DNA of 41,680 bases from an uncultured Porphyromonadaceae bacterium (lineage in GTDB: Bacteria; Bacteroidota; Bacteroidia; Bacteroidales; Muribaculaceae), in contig UQUV01000027.1 in NCBI GenBank assembly GCA_900544305.1, positions 1-41,680 on the forward strand. Direction: 5' to 3'. Position numbers and translations under genes: made by a program. Below the pieces are notes generated by a model. It was not told where the DNA came from. It was given only the letters and a program-made list of their open reading frames with translations, and made no database searches. Below, piece after piece: positions 1 through 8,115 of the stretch (the first letter of the stretch is position 1; each line of letters starts with the position of its first letter).

Positions 1-7
1 TTACCGA

Positions 8-634
8 TTAATGACCGAATAGAATACGGCAGGCATTCGTGCTTGCCGTTTTTTTTATGTTTTCAGGAGTTGTATTGCGTGCTGCGGCAATGTTTTCTAT
101 AATTCTGTCAATGTTCGCGTGTGCCTCGTCGGTTTCTATCAACAGTTGTGAGTCAGGGATGTGGAGGAGCGCTTCTTTGTTCCATTTTTCACCGAATGAA
201 AGACTGATGTCTTTCGAGAGGAGAGCCGATGCCGTCGTTGCATTTCCTCGAAAACCGTGTATAATCCAGGGCATTGACGGACGAAGCTGCTTTTTGTAAT
301 AAAGTATGCGGTCAAATGTCCGTACGGCGTGCAGCACCATCGGTTTTTTGAAAAATTCCGACAGTTGGCAGTGTCTTGCAAATATTTCTTCCTGTATGCT
401 CATTTCAGCGCCTTGCAGCCTGTCCAGACCGGTTTCGCCAATGGCAAGTACTTGCGGATGCGACAGTGCTTTTTCAAATAGGCTGAAAAGTTCGGAGATG
501 TTTTCGGCGGCAGAATCCCACGGATGTATCCCGACGGAATAGAAAAGTCCGTCCTTCGGCAGGAATTTGTCGGGGCTGACGCTGATAAGGGCTTCTCTGC
601 TGTCTTCTTTATGAGTATGGATATCAATAATCAT
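8..634 (-). CDS. TatD-family metal-dependent hydrolase, short form
   Basis: Predicted cytoplasmic TatD-type metallo-hydrolase (DNase/phosphoesterase-like TIM barrel). Seen: the N-terminal metal pair in IDIHTH, GETGLD carrying the bridging Glu, a Gln/Glu-rich helix after it, VLHAVR and IIHGF histidines, and LIETDEA with the late Asp. All expected metal ligands are therefore present. At 208 residues it is shorter than the roughly 260 usual for TatD, so loops between strands must be reduced. The ATG overlaps the yidD stop in an ATGA, placing it last in the rnpA-yidD operon. Substrate is unknown; TatD names cover several activities, so only the family call is firm. Confidence 0.88.
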   Translation of the reverse strand: MIIDIHTHKEDSREALISVSPDKFLPKDGLFYSVGIHPWDSAAENISELFSLFEKALSHPQVLAIGETGLDRLQGAEMSIQEEIFARHCQLSEFFKKPMVLHAVRTFDRILYYKKQLRPSMPWIIHGFRGNATTASALLSKDISLSFGEKWNKEALLHIPDSQLLIETDEAHANIDRIIENIAAARNTTPENIKKTASTNACRILFGH

Positions 635-852
635 GGTACTGGGTCATAGCCGCTTCCTCCCCACGGATTGCACCGCAGAATGCGTTTTACGGCCAGCCAC
701 AGCCCTTTTACCGGTCCGTGCTTGCGCAGGGCTTCAATGGCATATTCGCTGCAAGTAGGCGTAAATCGGCACGCAGGCGGAAACAGCGGCGAAATGCACA
801 TTCTGTAAAACTTGATGGGGATGATAAGCAGAGTTGTAAGCAGTTTCTTCAT
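631..852 (-). CDS. yidD: Membrane protein insertion efficiency factor YidD
   Basis: Small YidD protein (73 aa), which assists insertion of inner-membrane proteins by YidC. Seen: a hydrophobic N-terminal helix, then the family hallmark with three cysteines (ACRFTPTCSEYA at about residues 27-38, and LRCNPW near 60) and the closing GGSGYDPVP. Length is typical. It overlaps rnpA upstream by 4 bp and the TatD gene downstream by 4 bp, so the three are translationally coupled. Pairing of yidD with rnpA is conserved across bacteria, which supports the call. Confidence 0.96.
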   Translation of the reverse strand: MKKLLTTLLIIPIKFYRMCISPLFPPACRFTPTCSEYAIEALRKHGPVKGLWLAVKRILRCNPWGGSGYDPVP

Positions 853-1265
853 AGAGAACTTGCGCTTTGTTCGTCTTCTTTACTGCAGACGGCTGTTGCG
901 AGAATGTCCAGCAGCTTGGTCATTTTCCGTTCAATACGGGCATAGTCGTCAGCGTCCTTGTGCATATAGATGAATGCAATGTCGATTTTCTTTCCGCTTT
1001 CAAGAAGTGCAGGAAGAAAACATTGTCTGTTGAGACGGTAGGCCTCCCGTATTCTCCGCCGCAAAAGTACACGTCCCACAGCCTTGCGGATTTTCTTTTT
1101 GGGGATGGTAATCATGAATTGGGCTGGCGCACCGTAGGAACGGTCAGAAATCTGATACACCATCCGGAGGGGATAGGCTACAGCTGAAGTGCCGGAGGCG
1201 AACAGCTTGTCAACAGCTGTCCGACTGCATAGTTTTTCTGCTTTCCGTAAACTAAATTCCGACAT
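849..1265 (-). CDS. rnpA: Ribonuclease P protein component
   Basis: Protein subunit of RNase P, which with the catalytic RNA removes 5' leaders from pre-tRNAs. Seen: the N-terminal LRKAEKLCSRTAVDKLFASG region and the basic signature KKIRKAVGRVLLRRRIREAYR at about residues 57-77, the RNR-like RNA-binding motif. The 138 aa length is a little above the family norm because of a short acidic/serine tail. The ATG at 1265 is followed directly by the conserved start region. It lies between hemD and yidD, the arrangement usual in Bacteroidota rather than next to rpmH and oriC. Confidence 0.96.
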   Translation of the reverse strand: MSEFSLRKAEKLCSRTAVDKLFASGTSAVAYPLRMVYQISDRSYGAPAQFMITIPKKKIRKAVGRVLLRRRIREAYRLNRQCFLPALLESGKKIDIAFIYMHKDADDYARIERKMTKLLDILATAVCSKEDEQSASSL

Positions 1266-1295
1266 ATCTTTTCGTTCTTTTTAATTAACAAGAAA

Positions 1296-1335
1296 CTCAC
1301 CTTGCCGCCTGAATATAACGGAGAAACAAGGTGAG
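1296..1335 (-). terminator. Hairpin in the hemD-rnpA gap, possible weak terminator/attenuator
   Basis: A perfect 9-bp stem (CTCACCTTG at 1296-1304 with CAAGGTGAG at 1327-1335) encloses a 22-nt loop between the hemD stop and rnpA start. On the minus strand it is followed by a U-rich but interrupted tract. The long loop and broken U-tract make complete termination doubtful; it may reduce read-through into rnpA or mark an RNA-processing site. Confidence 0.4.
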
Positions 1336-1374
1336 GTTTTATATTTTTTCTGCCTGTCGGCAAAAGTGGCAATC

Positions 1375-2127
1375 CTATTTTTTCTTTGCCTGTGCCTTCA
1401 AAAACGCATCGAGCGCAGCTGTCATTGACGGAGCATTTGCCGTCGGAGCTTCCAAGTCAAGACGGAAACCGGCATCAGTGATTGCTTTGGCAGTAGAAGC
1501 GCCGAAACAGCCTATTTTGATGTCGCCCTGTTCGAAGTTCGGGAAATTCTTTTGCAGGGACTTGATACCTGAAGGGCTGAAGAAAAGCAGCATGTCGTAG
1601 TCGAACGGTTCGCCTTCCTGGAAGTCGTTGCTGACCGTACGATACATGATGGCGCGTGAGAAATTGATTTTGTTCTTTTCAAGAACCGTAGCGTCTTCAA
1701 TCTTGTTGGCTTCAGATACCACATAGAGATACTTGTCCGACAAGTGTTTCTGCATCTGTGGAATCAAATCGTCCAATTTACCCGATTTTCCGAAAAATAT
1801 TTTGCGTTTTCTGTAGACGATATATTTTTGCAGGTACAGTGCGATGGATTCTGTCGTACAGAAGTACTTCATTGTTTCCGGCACGTTGAACCTTGTTTCT
1901 TCTGCTATTCTGAAAAAATGGTCGATGGCAGCCTTGGCTGTAAAAATGACTGCAGTGTGTTCCGGCAGTGAAACTTTCAGTTGGCGGAACTCTTTTGACG
2001 ATAAACCTTCAACCTTGATAAAAGGGCGAAAAACAATCTCAACCCCATATTTTTCGGCAATGTCGAAATATGGCGACTTGTCTGAAGAAGGTTTTGGCTG
2101 AGAAACTAATATCTTGTTGATTTTCAC
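1375..2127 (-). CDS. hemD: Uroporphyrinogen-III synthase
   Basis: Cyclises hydroxymethylbilane to uroporphyrinogen III in tetrapyrrole synthesis. The protein is 250 aa, the usual size, with the two-lobed HemD pattern: N-terminal KILVSQPKPSS, then AVIFTAKAAIDHFF (about 59-72), a hinge, and the C-terminal MLLFFSPSGIKSL (around 180) and KIGCFGASTAKAI (around 205) segments that match the conserved 'FTSP.gv..l' and 'iG..Ta.a' patterns. The start is GTG, overlapping the DUF4271 stop as GTGA; no nearer ATG preserves the N-terminal strand. HemD sequences diverge strongly, so the call rests on these segments plus the Bacteroidota gene order with rnpA. No other heme gene is in view. Confidence 0.88.
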   Translation of the reverse strand: MKINKILVSQPKPSSDKSPYFDIAEKYGVEIVFRPFIKVEGLSSKEFRQLKVSLPEHTAVIFTAKAAIDHFFRIAEETRFNVPETMKYFCTTESIALYLQKYIVYRKRKIFFGKSGKLDDLIPQMQKHLSDKYLYVVSEANKIEDATVLEKNKINFSRAIMYRTVSNDFQEGEPFDYDMLLFFSPSGIKSLQKNFPNFEQGDIKIGCFGASTAKAITDAGFRLDLEAPTANAPSMTAALDAFLKAQAKKK

Positions 2128-3020
2128 TTTGGGCTGATTTCTAATAAGTTAGAGATAATAATTGTTATTTTACAGAAAATTAACAATAGCGATATTTCTA
2201 CGCCGCAAAGGTACAAAATAAAATAGACGAGATGAAACATTTTGTTGAAAAAAATCCTAAAACTTTTCATTAAAAATGCCATTCTTGCGATAGCATATAA
2301 ACTAACGGAAAGCAAAAGCATTAAACTATTAAGTTCAGGCATGAAAAGCATGATGACGGCTACGGGCGTGAGCAGCAGGCCCATCAGCGACTGTGAGGCG
2401 TTGAATCCCTGTATCCATAGGGAGGTGTTTTTGGTGTTGGAAAAGGTGTAGCCGAGGAAGCGGAAAATGAGCAGTTGGAGGATATAGTAGATACCGGCGC
2501 TTGCCACGGTAAGTGCCACTCCTAACGAGACATTTCCGCTGAGACTGCCCGGGAAAAAGTGTTCTACGGCGTAGAACAGAATAATGCCTTCCACGATGAT
2601 GGTTTGCAGAATGAGTGCCGTCATTACCAGCGTTTCGCTGATAGTGTGGTCATCGAGGTGGTTTTCCGTGCGCTTCACCGACCATACGTTGTTGAGGATA
2701 GTGGTGAAGTATTTCCAGCCTTTTTTGTAGCTGAATGCCACCAGCAGGAACGAAACCATCAGCAGCACGAGCGTGCCCGATGTCTTGACAGGCGTGTGCT
2801 GGTAGTATTCGGGTTCTTTTCCGGTAACGCTTGCTGCCACCGGGTAGTCGGTAAGCTGTCGGGCAGTGTGTCCGCCGAGAACCAGCGTGTCGGTCAGACC
2901 GTCGGGAAATGCTGGTGCATAATAGGCCGGTCCCGTGCTGTCGGCAGGAACGCTGTCGTGTGGGGCAGGTTTTACGGATATGTCAGTCAGCTCTTTTTGT
3001 GGCATCGGCTTATTTTGCAT
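2124..3020 (-). CDS. DUF4271 integral membrane protein
   Basis: Inner-membrane protein of unknown function, 298 aa. Seen: a soluble, Pro/Ser-rich N-terminus of about 80 residues, then about seven hydrophobic segments starting at TSGTLVLLMVSFLLVAF and ending in a long hydrophobic stretch (LLLIFCKITIIISNLL). The pattern and its place immediately before hemD match the DUF4271 family of Bacteroidota. It overlaps the LOG gene by 11 bp at its start and hemD by 4 bp at its end, so it is co-translated with both. No catalytic motif is visible, and its steady linkage to hemD does not by itself show a role in heme synthesis. Confidence 0.82.
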   Translation of the reverse strand: MQNKPMPQKELTDISVKPAPHDSVPADSTGPAYYAPAFPDGLTDTLVLGGHTARQLTDYPVAASVTGKEPEYYQHTPVKTSGTLVLLMVSFLLVAFSYKKGWKYFTTILNNVWSVKRTENHLDDHTISETLVMTALILQTIIVEGIILFYAVEHFFPGSLSGNVSLGVALTVASAGIYYILQLLIFRFLGYTFSNTKNTSLWIQGFNASQSLMGLLLTPVAVIMLFMPELNSLMLLLSVSLYAIARMAFLMKSFRIFFNKMFHLVYFILYLCGVEISLLLIFCKITIIISNLLEISPK

Positions 3021-3597
3021 ATTTAGATTCTGCTTCCTGTTCGTCGGCAGGGAGTTGTTCTAATAGGTTGAGTGCCTCTTCGGCAGTTGTGGCTACATGC
3101 CAGAGGTTGCGGTGAGACTGTTTCATGAAATGCTGGTCAACGGCATGGTTGAGCATAGCTATCAGGTGGTCGAAAAATCCGTCCACGTTCAGCATTATGA
3201 TAGGCTTTGAATAGAGCCCGAGCTGTTTCCATGTGATGATTTCCAGCAGTTCTTCAAGTGTTCCGCAGCCGCCGGGCAAGGCGATGACAGCATCGGAAAG
3301 ACGCGCCATGGTCTGTTTGCGGATGTGGATGTCGGGTGTGATGATGGTTTCCGACAGATGCGGATGGTTCCATCCTCTGTCCACCATAAATTGCGGGATG
3401 ACACCAATTACTTTTCCTCCGGCTGAAAGGGCACTGTCGGTCAGCTTGCCCATCAGTCCTTCGCGTCCGGCTCCGCAAATGCAGTCGATTCCCTTTTCGG
3501 CAAGGAGTGTGCCCAGGCGTTCGGCCGCATCAAAATACTTACGGTCAATGTCGCGGCTTGATGCGCAGTAGATGCATATTTTTTTTCTTTGCGTCAT
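3010..3597 (-). CDS. LOG-family protein (cytokinin riboside 5'-monophosphate phosphoribohydrolase-like)
   Basis: Member of the LOG/YvdD family, whose characterised members release the base from nucleoside monophosphates (AMP or cytokinin ribotides). Seen: Rossmann-like start ICIYCASS, CGAGREGLMG (in place of the common GGG.GLMG), and the diagnostic PGGCGTLEELLEIITWKQLG with its catalytic Arg/Glu context (R118-like MARLSDAVIALPGG). The frame stays open back to 3654, but the extra codons overlap a TACTTTTG promoter box, so ATG at 3597 (195 aa) is the better start. It is the first gene of the DUF4271-hemD-rnpA-yidD-tatD operon. The physiological substrate in this organism is unknown. Confidence 0.88.
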   Translation of the reverse strand: MTQRKKICIYCASSRDIDRKYFDAAERLGTLLAEKGIDCICGAGREGLMGKLTDSALSAGGKVIGVIPQFMVDRGWNHPHLSETIITPDIHIRKQTMARLSDAVIALPGGCGTLEELLEIITWKQLGLYSKPIIMLNVDGFFDHLIAMLNHAVDQHFMKQSHRNLWHVATTAEEALNLLEQLPADEQEAESKYAK

Positions 3598-3618
3598 AGG
3601 AATCTGGATTTGGTTTTG

Positions 3619-3626
3619 CAAAAGTA
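3619..3626 (-). promoter_or_regulatory. -7 promoter box for the LOG-hemD-rnpA operon
   Basis: TACTTTTG on the minus strand fits the Bacteroidota TAnnTTTG -7 consensus and lies about 22 bp before the ATG at 3597. A T-rich TTTTTTG, shared with the U-tract of the upstream terminator, lies about 25 bp further upstream as a loose -33 element. It argues against translation from the longer upstream start. Confidence 0.6.
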
Positions 3627-3652
3627 CGGATTTATTGCCGACTTGTCGCAAC

Positions 3653-3688
3653 AAAAAATGAGAAACCGTGGGATGTTTCTCATTTTTA
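3653..3688 (-). terminator. Rho-independent terminator of the epimerase gene
   Basis: Perfect stem ATGAGAAAC (3658-3666) with GTTTCTCAT (3675-3683), extended by A/T pairs to 14 bp, loop of 8 nt. On the minus strand it is followed by TTTTTTG. It lies 20 bp after the epimerase stop. The opposite strand is also T-rich, but no plus-strand gene ends here. Confidence 0.85.
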
Positions 3689-3708
3689 ATTTTTCTGTGG
3701 CAGGACCG

Positions 3709-4719
3709 TTAGAGCCAGCCGTTGGTTTTGTACCAGTCGATGGTTTCTCTCAAGCCTTCTTCCAGGCTGTATTTCGGATGGAAGCCGAAATCGGACTTTG
3801 CCAACGATGTGTCGCAGGTCCAGTTGCGTTGTTTCAGAATTTTGAATTTGTCGCGGTTCAGCGTACTTACCTTCATTCGTGCCACGGCTACCTTTTCTGC
3901 TATGGTGCAGGCTATTTTCAGCATCCATATCGGAACAATGACCGGCAGTACGAATTTCTTGCCTAACAGCGATTTGACGATGTTGCGGAATTCCTTTTGC
4001 GAGTAAATGCCGTTGTCGGCAATCAGGTAGGATTTGCGGCGCACGCCCGATTCGAGAGCGTCGAACACGGCTGCCACGAGGTCCTTGACATAGATGAAGG
4101 TCAGTGTCTGGCGGCGGAAGCCTACGCTGAAGTCAAAACCTTTGGCTATGGATTTTATCATCAGGTAATAGTCGCCTTCGCGCGGACCGTAGACACCTGT
4201 TGGGCGGAACGCGATGTAAGGTATGTCGCTTTGCATTTGCAGATAGGTTTCCGACTTGAGTTTTGAAAGTCCGTATTTGGTGTTGGGCATGGGAATCATC
4301 CGTTCGGTGAACGGCGTGTAGTTCTTTTCGTCGCCCACACCCATCACGCCCATTGTGCTCATCATCAGAAATCCTTCTGGAACGGCATCAATTGTGCGCA
4401 GCGCTTCAATGAAGCGTTTCAGATATTCGTGGTTGATGGTGTTGAAGTCCGCGAAGTTGGCACATTTCGTGGCACCCAGATTGTGGACAATGTAGTCCCA
4501 TTTGCCCTGTTCTTCCACTGCCGTACGCAGTGCCGCCGTTAATTTCCCGGCATCGGTAAAATCCAATTCAATGAAATGGATTCTGCTGTCAGTTAAATAT
4601 TTGCGTGAGGTAGTGGCGCGTACGGCTGCCCATACGTCATAACCTCTTTTGAGAGCTTCTTCTACGATGAAACCGCCGATAAATCCTCCGGCACCGGTTA
4701 CCAAAACTTTTTTTGTCAT
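3709..4719 (-). CDS. NAD-dependent epimerase/dehydratase (extended SDR family)
   Basis: Extended short-chain dehydrogenase of 336 aa. Seen: N-terminal dinucleotide site VTGAGGFIGGFI at about residues 7-18, an acidic residue after beta-2 region with R/K typical of either NAD or NADP use, VHNLGATKC around 99, the active-site triad serine in MMSTMGV, and the Tyr-x3-Lys in KYGLSKLKSE at about 148. A GVYGPREGDYYLMIKS segment matches sugar-nucleotide epimerases and 3-beta-HSD-like reductases. The closing part includes hydrophobic VIVPIWMLKIACTIA, suggesting membrane association. It is monocistronic, with its own promoter and terminator. Substrate (nucleotide sugar, or sterol-like/flavonol-like ketone) cannot be read from sequence. 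Confidence 0.85.
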   Translation of the reverse strand: MTKKVLVTGAGGFIGGFIVEEALKRGYDVWAAVRATTSRKYLTDSRIHFIELDFTDAGKLTAALRTAVEEQGKWDYIVHNLGATKCANFADFNTINHEYLKRFIEALRTIDAVPEGFLMMSTMGVMGVGDEKNYTPFTERMIPMPNTKYGLSKLKSETYLQMQSDIPYIAFRPTGVYGPREGDYYLMIKSIAKGFDFSVGFRRQTLTFIYVKDLVAAVFDALESGVRRKSYLIADNGIYSQKEFRNIVKSLLGKKFVLPVIVPIWMLKIACTIAEKVAVARMKVSTLNRDKFKILKQRNWTCDTSLAKSDFGFHPKYSLEEGLRETIDWYKTNGWL

Positions 4720-4762
4720 TTTCTTGTAATTGAATTTGTGCCGGACAACTTCCGACAGATTG

Positions 4763-4770
4763 CAAAGATA
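4763..4770 (-). promoter_or_regulatory. -7 promoter box for the epimerase gene
   Basis: TATCTTTG on the minus strand is a perfect TAnnTTTG match about 43 bp before the ATG at 4719. No clear TTTG is seen at the -33 position, so strength is uncertain. Confidence 0.6.
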
Positions 4771-4848
4771 GAAAATTATTGAATGATGAGAACGTTGAAA
4801 AGAAGTTGAAATGGTGGGTTTTACTGGTAAATTAGTCGTAAAAACAAA

Positions 4849-4876
4849 ACCTCCTGCCTTTTGGGAGGTAGGAGGT
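4849..4876 (-). terminator. Terminator after the EEP hydrolase gene
   Basis: Ten-base arms ACCTCCTGCC (4849-4858) and GGTAGGAGGT (4867-4876) pair except for one central mismatch (A-C on the minus-strand RNA), with an 8-nt loop. On the minus strand the stem is followed by TTTTGTTTTT. It closes the DUF1343-symporter-WYL-EEP transcription run. Confidence 0.8.
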
Positions 4877-4903
4877 GGTGATTTAAGTCGATTGTTGTCT
4901 TTA

Positions 4904-5650
4904 TCATTTCAGTTCGATGTCAGCGACGATAGGGCGGTGGTCGGATGCCATGCGTTCGTCAATGACTTCGAATGTTTTCAGTGCTGTCGATTTTTTATGG
5001 CGGTTGTCTACCGAGATATAGTCGATGCAGCGGTCGGGCTTGTCCGCCGGGAATGTAAGCAACTCCATATTGTTCAGCGGAGTAAAGTGTTTCTTTATTT
5101 TCTCCATGGGCTTGGAGTCGGGTTTCATATTCCAGTCGCCGGCAAGAAATACGGGTTTGTTCCATTTGGCGGCTTCTTCACCCAGTATGTCGGCCGAAGT
5201 CATGCGGTCGGCTTCCGTAAGCGACAGATGTGCGCATATCACCACATAGTCCTTGAATTCGGCAACAAGCATGGTGCGTGCTTCTTCTGTTCCGGGCAGC
5301 GGTCGGCTTGTCAGGCTCAGTGGTTCTTCACGGCTCAGCAGACCGATGCCGTAGGAACCTCCGGCAAAATCGATGGCACGCGAAAAATAGTGGCGCATGC
5401 CTGTCTGCTTGCCAAGTTCCAGCATCACGTCAGTCCCTTTGCTGCGGGTTGTCACGCTGTCGGCTTCCTGTATGGCAACTATGTCGGGTTTTACGTTGTT
5501 GATGACGTCGGAAATACGTGTATAGTCGGTAATGCGGTCCATGCCGATACCGTTGTGAATGTTATAGCTCATCAGTCGCAGTGTGCTGTTCTGGGCCGTA
5601 GCAGTCAGAGCAAGCAGCGACAATGCGAGCCATGCGAAAAGATGTTTCAT
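4904..5650 (-). CDS. Secreted endonuclease/exonuclease/phosphatase (EEP) family hydrolase
   Basis: Exported metal-dependent phosphoesterase of the DNase I/EEP fold, 248 aa. Seen: a signal peptide (KHLFAWLALSLLALTATAQ), then the catalytic sequence order of the fold: MSYNIHNG near residue 28, IVAIQE with the metal-binding Glu near 57-62, CAHLSL, GDWN in the middle, and the C-terminal SDHRP with the general-base His. The protein therefore looks active, probably in the periplasm. Related Bacteroidales proteins are annotated as phosphodiesterases or sphingomyelinase-like, and the substrate could be nucleic acid, a phospholipid head group or a sugar phosphate. Its ATG overlaps the stop of the WYL regulator (ATGA), so it is the last gene of that operon. 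Confidence 0.87.
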   Translation of the reverse strand: MKHLFAWLALSLLALTATAQNSTLRLMSYNIHNGIGMDRITDYTRISDVINNVKPDIVAIQEADSVTTRSKGTDVMLELGKQTGMRHYFSRAIDFAGGSYGIGLLSREEPLSLTSRPLPGTEEARTMLVAEFKDYVVICAHLSLTEADRMTSADILGEEAAKWNKPVFLAGDWNMKPDSKPMEKIKKHFTPLNNMELLTFPADKPDRCIDYISVDNRHKKSTALKTFEVIDERMASDHRPIVADIELK

Positions 5651-6543
5651 TTGGATTGTTCGTAGTTTTGTAGCGTTTTTTTCAGCTGGTCGACAATGAT
5701 GGCTTTCAGTTCGACGGGAGATATGACCGTAATAGAGTCGCCGTGTGACAGCAGTTCCTGCACGAAGTCGTAGGTGATGAACATGCGGTAGTAAAACAGC
5801 GAGTAGCCGTCGTATATTTCCTCACGCTGTGAATGGTGAAGCGGCAGGGCACGGAAATATTTTGCCTGTTCGCTCTTTACGCGGAGCACGATGTCCTTCA
5901 CTTCCGAACCGCTGGTGATGATGCCGAAATAGTTGCGGAAAAAGTCGTTTACGCGCAAGTCGGGCATCAGGAACGTCTCGTCGGTAATGCTGATGTCGTT
6001 GAAACGGTCCAGCGAATAGGTCTTGATTTTTTTGTCGGCCGTATTATAGCCGATTACATACCATCGTTGCTTGAAAATCCGCACGAAATAAGGTTCAAGC
6101 ACAATTCCGTCGGTTGCATTGACACGATAGAACGGCGTGTAGGAGAAACGGATTTTGCGCGATGTTTTCAGCGCTTCGATGACGGTCGGCAGATAATTGC
6201 GCGCCGAAGGCACTTCTTCGAGCATCACCCGTTCGGAAATGTCCTTGGCGTCGGAAAGCATACCGTTGATTGACATGGAATTGATGAGCCAGCTGCTCAG
6301 GCTTCCGGTGTCGCCCTCGTTTTCGATATAATACTCAAACGTGGAGTTGCTGTAGCCGATATTGATGTTGAACAGCTCTTCAATTCCCTGCCGGTAGTTG
6401 TAGAAAGTGCGACGGGCAAGCGGCTCTCCGCCCGATACATTGGAATTGAGCCATAGCCGGCAGAGTTCCTTGCGCGAAATTCTGCCATAACGCTGTATGG
6501 TGTCGAGTATCCAGATGTATTTGTTCAGAAGGCCGCGTGCCAT
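5647..6543 (-). CDS. WYL-domain transcriptional regulator
   Basis: DNA-binding regulator of 298 aa. Seen: an N-terminal winged-helix-like region (IQRYGRISRKELCRLW at about 18-33), a linker, and a WYL domain with the hallmark RWYVIGYNTADKKIKTYSLDRF region (about 166-187), followed by the WCX-like C-terminal domain. WYL domains bind nucleic acid or nucleotide ligands and control a variety of stress, repair and defence genes. Here it sits 28 bp after the sodium symporter and overlaps the EEP hydrolase gene, so it may regulate its own operon. The ligand cannot be inferred. Confidence 0.88.
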   Translation of the reverse strand: MARGLLNKYIWILDTIQRYGRISRKELCRLWLNSNVSGGEPLARRTFYNYRQGIEELFNINIGYSNSTFEYYIENEGDTGSLSSWLINSMSINGMLSDAKDISERVMLEEVPSARNYLPTVIEALKTSRKIRFSYTPFYRVNATDGIVLEPYFVRIFKQRWYVIGYNTADKKIKTYSLDRFNDISITDETFLMPDLRVNDFFRNYFGIITSGSEVKDIVLRVKSEQAKYFRALPLHHSQREEIYDGYSLFYYRMFITYDFVQELLSHGDSITVISPVELKAIIVDQLKKTLQNYEQSK

Positions 6544-6571
6544 GTCAGTTCACTTTTATTTATACAGAATT

Positions 6572-8029
6572 TTATTTTCTCTTGATAAGCAGGCAAAGTC
6601 CGAGAACGGTTACCAGAGCATTGATAATCAAAAGCTCAAAGCTGATTTGATAGCCGTTGAACCATGCTTCGCTGTTCGATTGCAGGATGTAGCAGATTAT
6701 CGGAGAAAGCACACATACTACCGGTACCCAGCGGTCGTTGACTGCCTTTTTCGTTGCCAGACCGAACACGAACATACCGAGAATCGGACCGTAGGTGTAG
6801 GCTGCAAGGCTGTAAACGGCGTTGATGGCGCTGTCATCGTTCAGTTCGTAAAACACGACAATGACGAGTACCATCAGCAGTGACATGATGATGTGTACCA
6901 GCTTGCGGGTAAGCGTAAGGTCCTTGTCGCTCTGTTTTTCCGTTGCCTTGAGGATGTCGACAGTAAACGAAGTAGTCAGGGCGGTGAGTGCAGAGCCGGC
7001 TGCCGAGTAGGCTGCGGCAATCAGACCGATGATGAAGATAATGCCGATAAATACGGGGAAGCCTTCGCTCCATGCTATTTCGCCGAAGAGAGCGTCGCCC
7101 ACAACTTTACCGTCCTTCATCGGAAGGTTGTCGCCGGCATACATGTAAAGGAGTGTTCCCAGTACAAGGAACAGGCCGATAACGAAAATCTGAACGAACG
7201 AGCTGACAATCATGTTTTTCTGCGATTCGCGGAAGTTCTTGCAGCTCAGAGTGCGCTGCATGAGGTCCTGGTCAAGACCGGTAGTGGCGATTACCATGAA
7301 TACACCGGCAATGAACTGTTTCCAGAAATAGCGGCCGTCGTTGAAGTCTTCAAAGAAGAAAATCTGGCTGGTTGGGTGAGCGGCAACGGCCGACGGCATT
7401 TCGAAAATGCCCAGTCCGAGGCTCTTGCCGATGAAGATGATACAGCTTACCACTGAAACAACAAGACAGAACGTTTTCAACGAGTCGGTCCAGATAAGCG
7501 ATTTAACGCCGCCCTGGAAGGAGTAGAGCCAGATAAGGGCTACGGTGAGGATGACGTTCAACGTAAACGGCATGTTGAGCGGTTCGAATACCAATGTCTG
7601 AAGCACTACGCATACGACGAAGAAGCGGACAGATGCGCCGAGCATTTTCGACACGAAGAAGAACCATGCGCCTGTGCGGTAGGATGCGAGTCCGAAACGG
7701 TTTTCGAGGTAGCCGTAGATACTCATCAGGTTCATCTTGTAGAACATCGGAATCAGAACCAGTGCCACAATGATGGAGCCCACGAAGAAGCCCAGCACCA
7801 TCTGCATGTAGGAATAGCCTCCGGCGAGCACGGCTCCCGGAACGGAGATGAAGGTTACACCCGAAATGCTGGCACCAATCATGGCGACAGCTACCATATA
7901 CCAAGGCGACTTGCGGTTGCCTGTGAAAAATCCTGCATTGTCGGTCTTGCGGCCGGTAATCCAGGAAATGATGAACAATAGTACGAAATAGAATGCGATT
8001 GTAGCTAATACAATCCAAGCAGTAGTCAT
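6572..8029 (-). CDS. Sodium:solute symporter (SSS family)
   Basis: Inner-membrane Na+-coupled transporter, 485 aa, with about 13 hydrophobic segments. Seen: the SSS pattern of a first helix, then NRKSPWYMVAVAMIGASISGVTFISVPG (the conserved sodium-binding region of helix TM1-2, quoted here only by its ends Asn41 region to Gly), a Q-rich loop YSFQGGVKSLIWTD, and DQDLMQRTL (typical TM7 loop). The last helix runs into the positive end LLIKRK. It lies 87 bp after the DUF1343 gene on the same strand. Members near DUF1343 hydrolases are proposed to import cell-wall amino sugars; the neighbours are consistent, but sialic acid, sugars or amino acids remain possible. Confidence 0.88.
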   Translation of the reverse strand: MTTAWIVLATIAFYFVLLFIISWITGRKTDNAGFFTGNRKSPWYMVAVAMIGASISGVTFISVPGAVLAGGYSYMQMVLGFFVGSIIVALVLIPMFYKMNLMSIYGYLENRFGLASYRTGAWFFFVSKMLGASVRFFVVCVVLQTLVFEPLNMPFTLNVILTVALIWLYSFQGGVKSLIWTDSLKTFCLVVSVVSCIIFIGKSLGLGIFEMPSAVAAHPTSQIFFFEDFNDGRYFWKQFIAGVFMVIATTGLDQDLMQRTLSCKNFRESQKNMIVSSFVQIFVIGLFLVLGTLLYMYAGDNLPMKDGKVVGDALFGEIAWSEGFPVFIGIIFIIGLIAAAYSAAGSALTALTTSFTVDILKATEKQSDKDLTLTRKLVHIIMSLLMVLVIVVFYELNDDSAINAVYSLAAYTYGPILGMFVFGLATKKAVNDRWVPVVCVLSPIICYILQSNSEAWFNGYQISFELLIINALVTVLGLCLLIKRK

Positions 8030-8062
8030 AATGTTTGCTGTTTAAAGTTTTTATTTTGCATG

Positions 8063-8105
8063 AAGCCGAAAACCGCTCTCCAATTTGGAGAACAGCTTTC
8101 GGCTT
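8063..8105 (-). other. Intercistronic stem-loop between DUF1343 and symporter genes
   Basis: Outer arms AAGCCGAAA (8063-8071) and TTTCGGCTT (8097-8105) pair perfectly; an inner stem TCTCCA/TGGAGA (8077-8082, 8086-8091) closes it with a tiny loop. The U-rich side is on the plus strand, where no gene ends; on the minus strand no U-tract follows. It is therefore more likely an RNA-processing or partial-attenuation element in the operon transcript than a full terminator. Confidence 0.5.
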
Positions 8106-8115
8106 TTATGTTTTG

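Noticed and set aside
4811..5665. Plus-strand open frame (284 codons) opposite the EEP hydrolase
   Set aside because: The EEP motifs and signal peptide are on the minus strand; the Cys/His-rich plus frame is an artefact.
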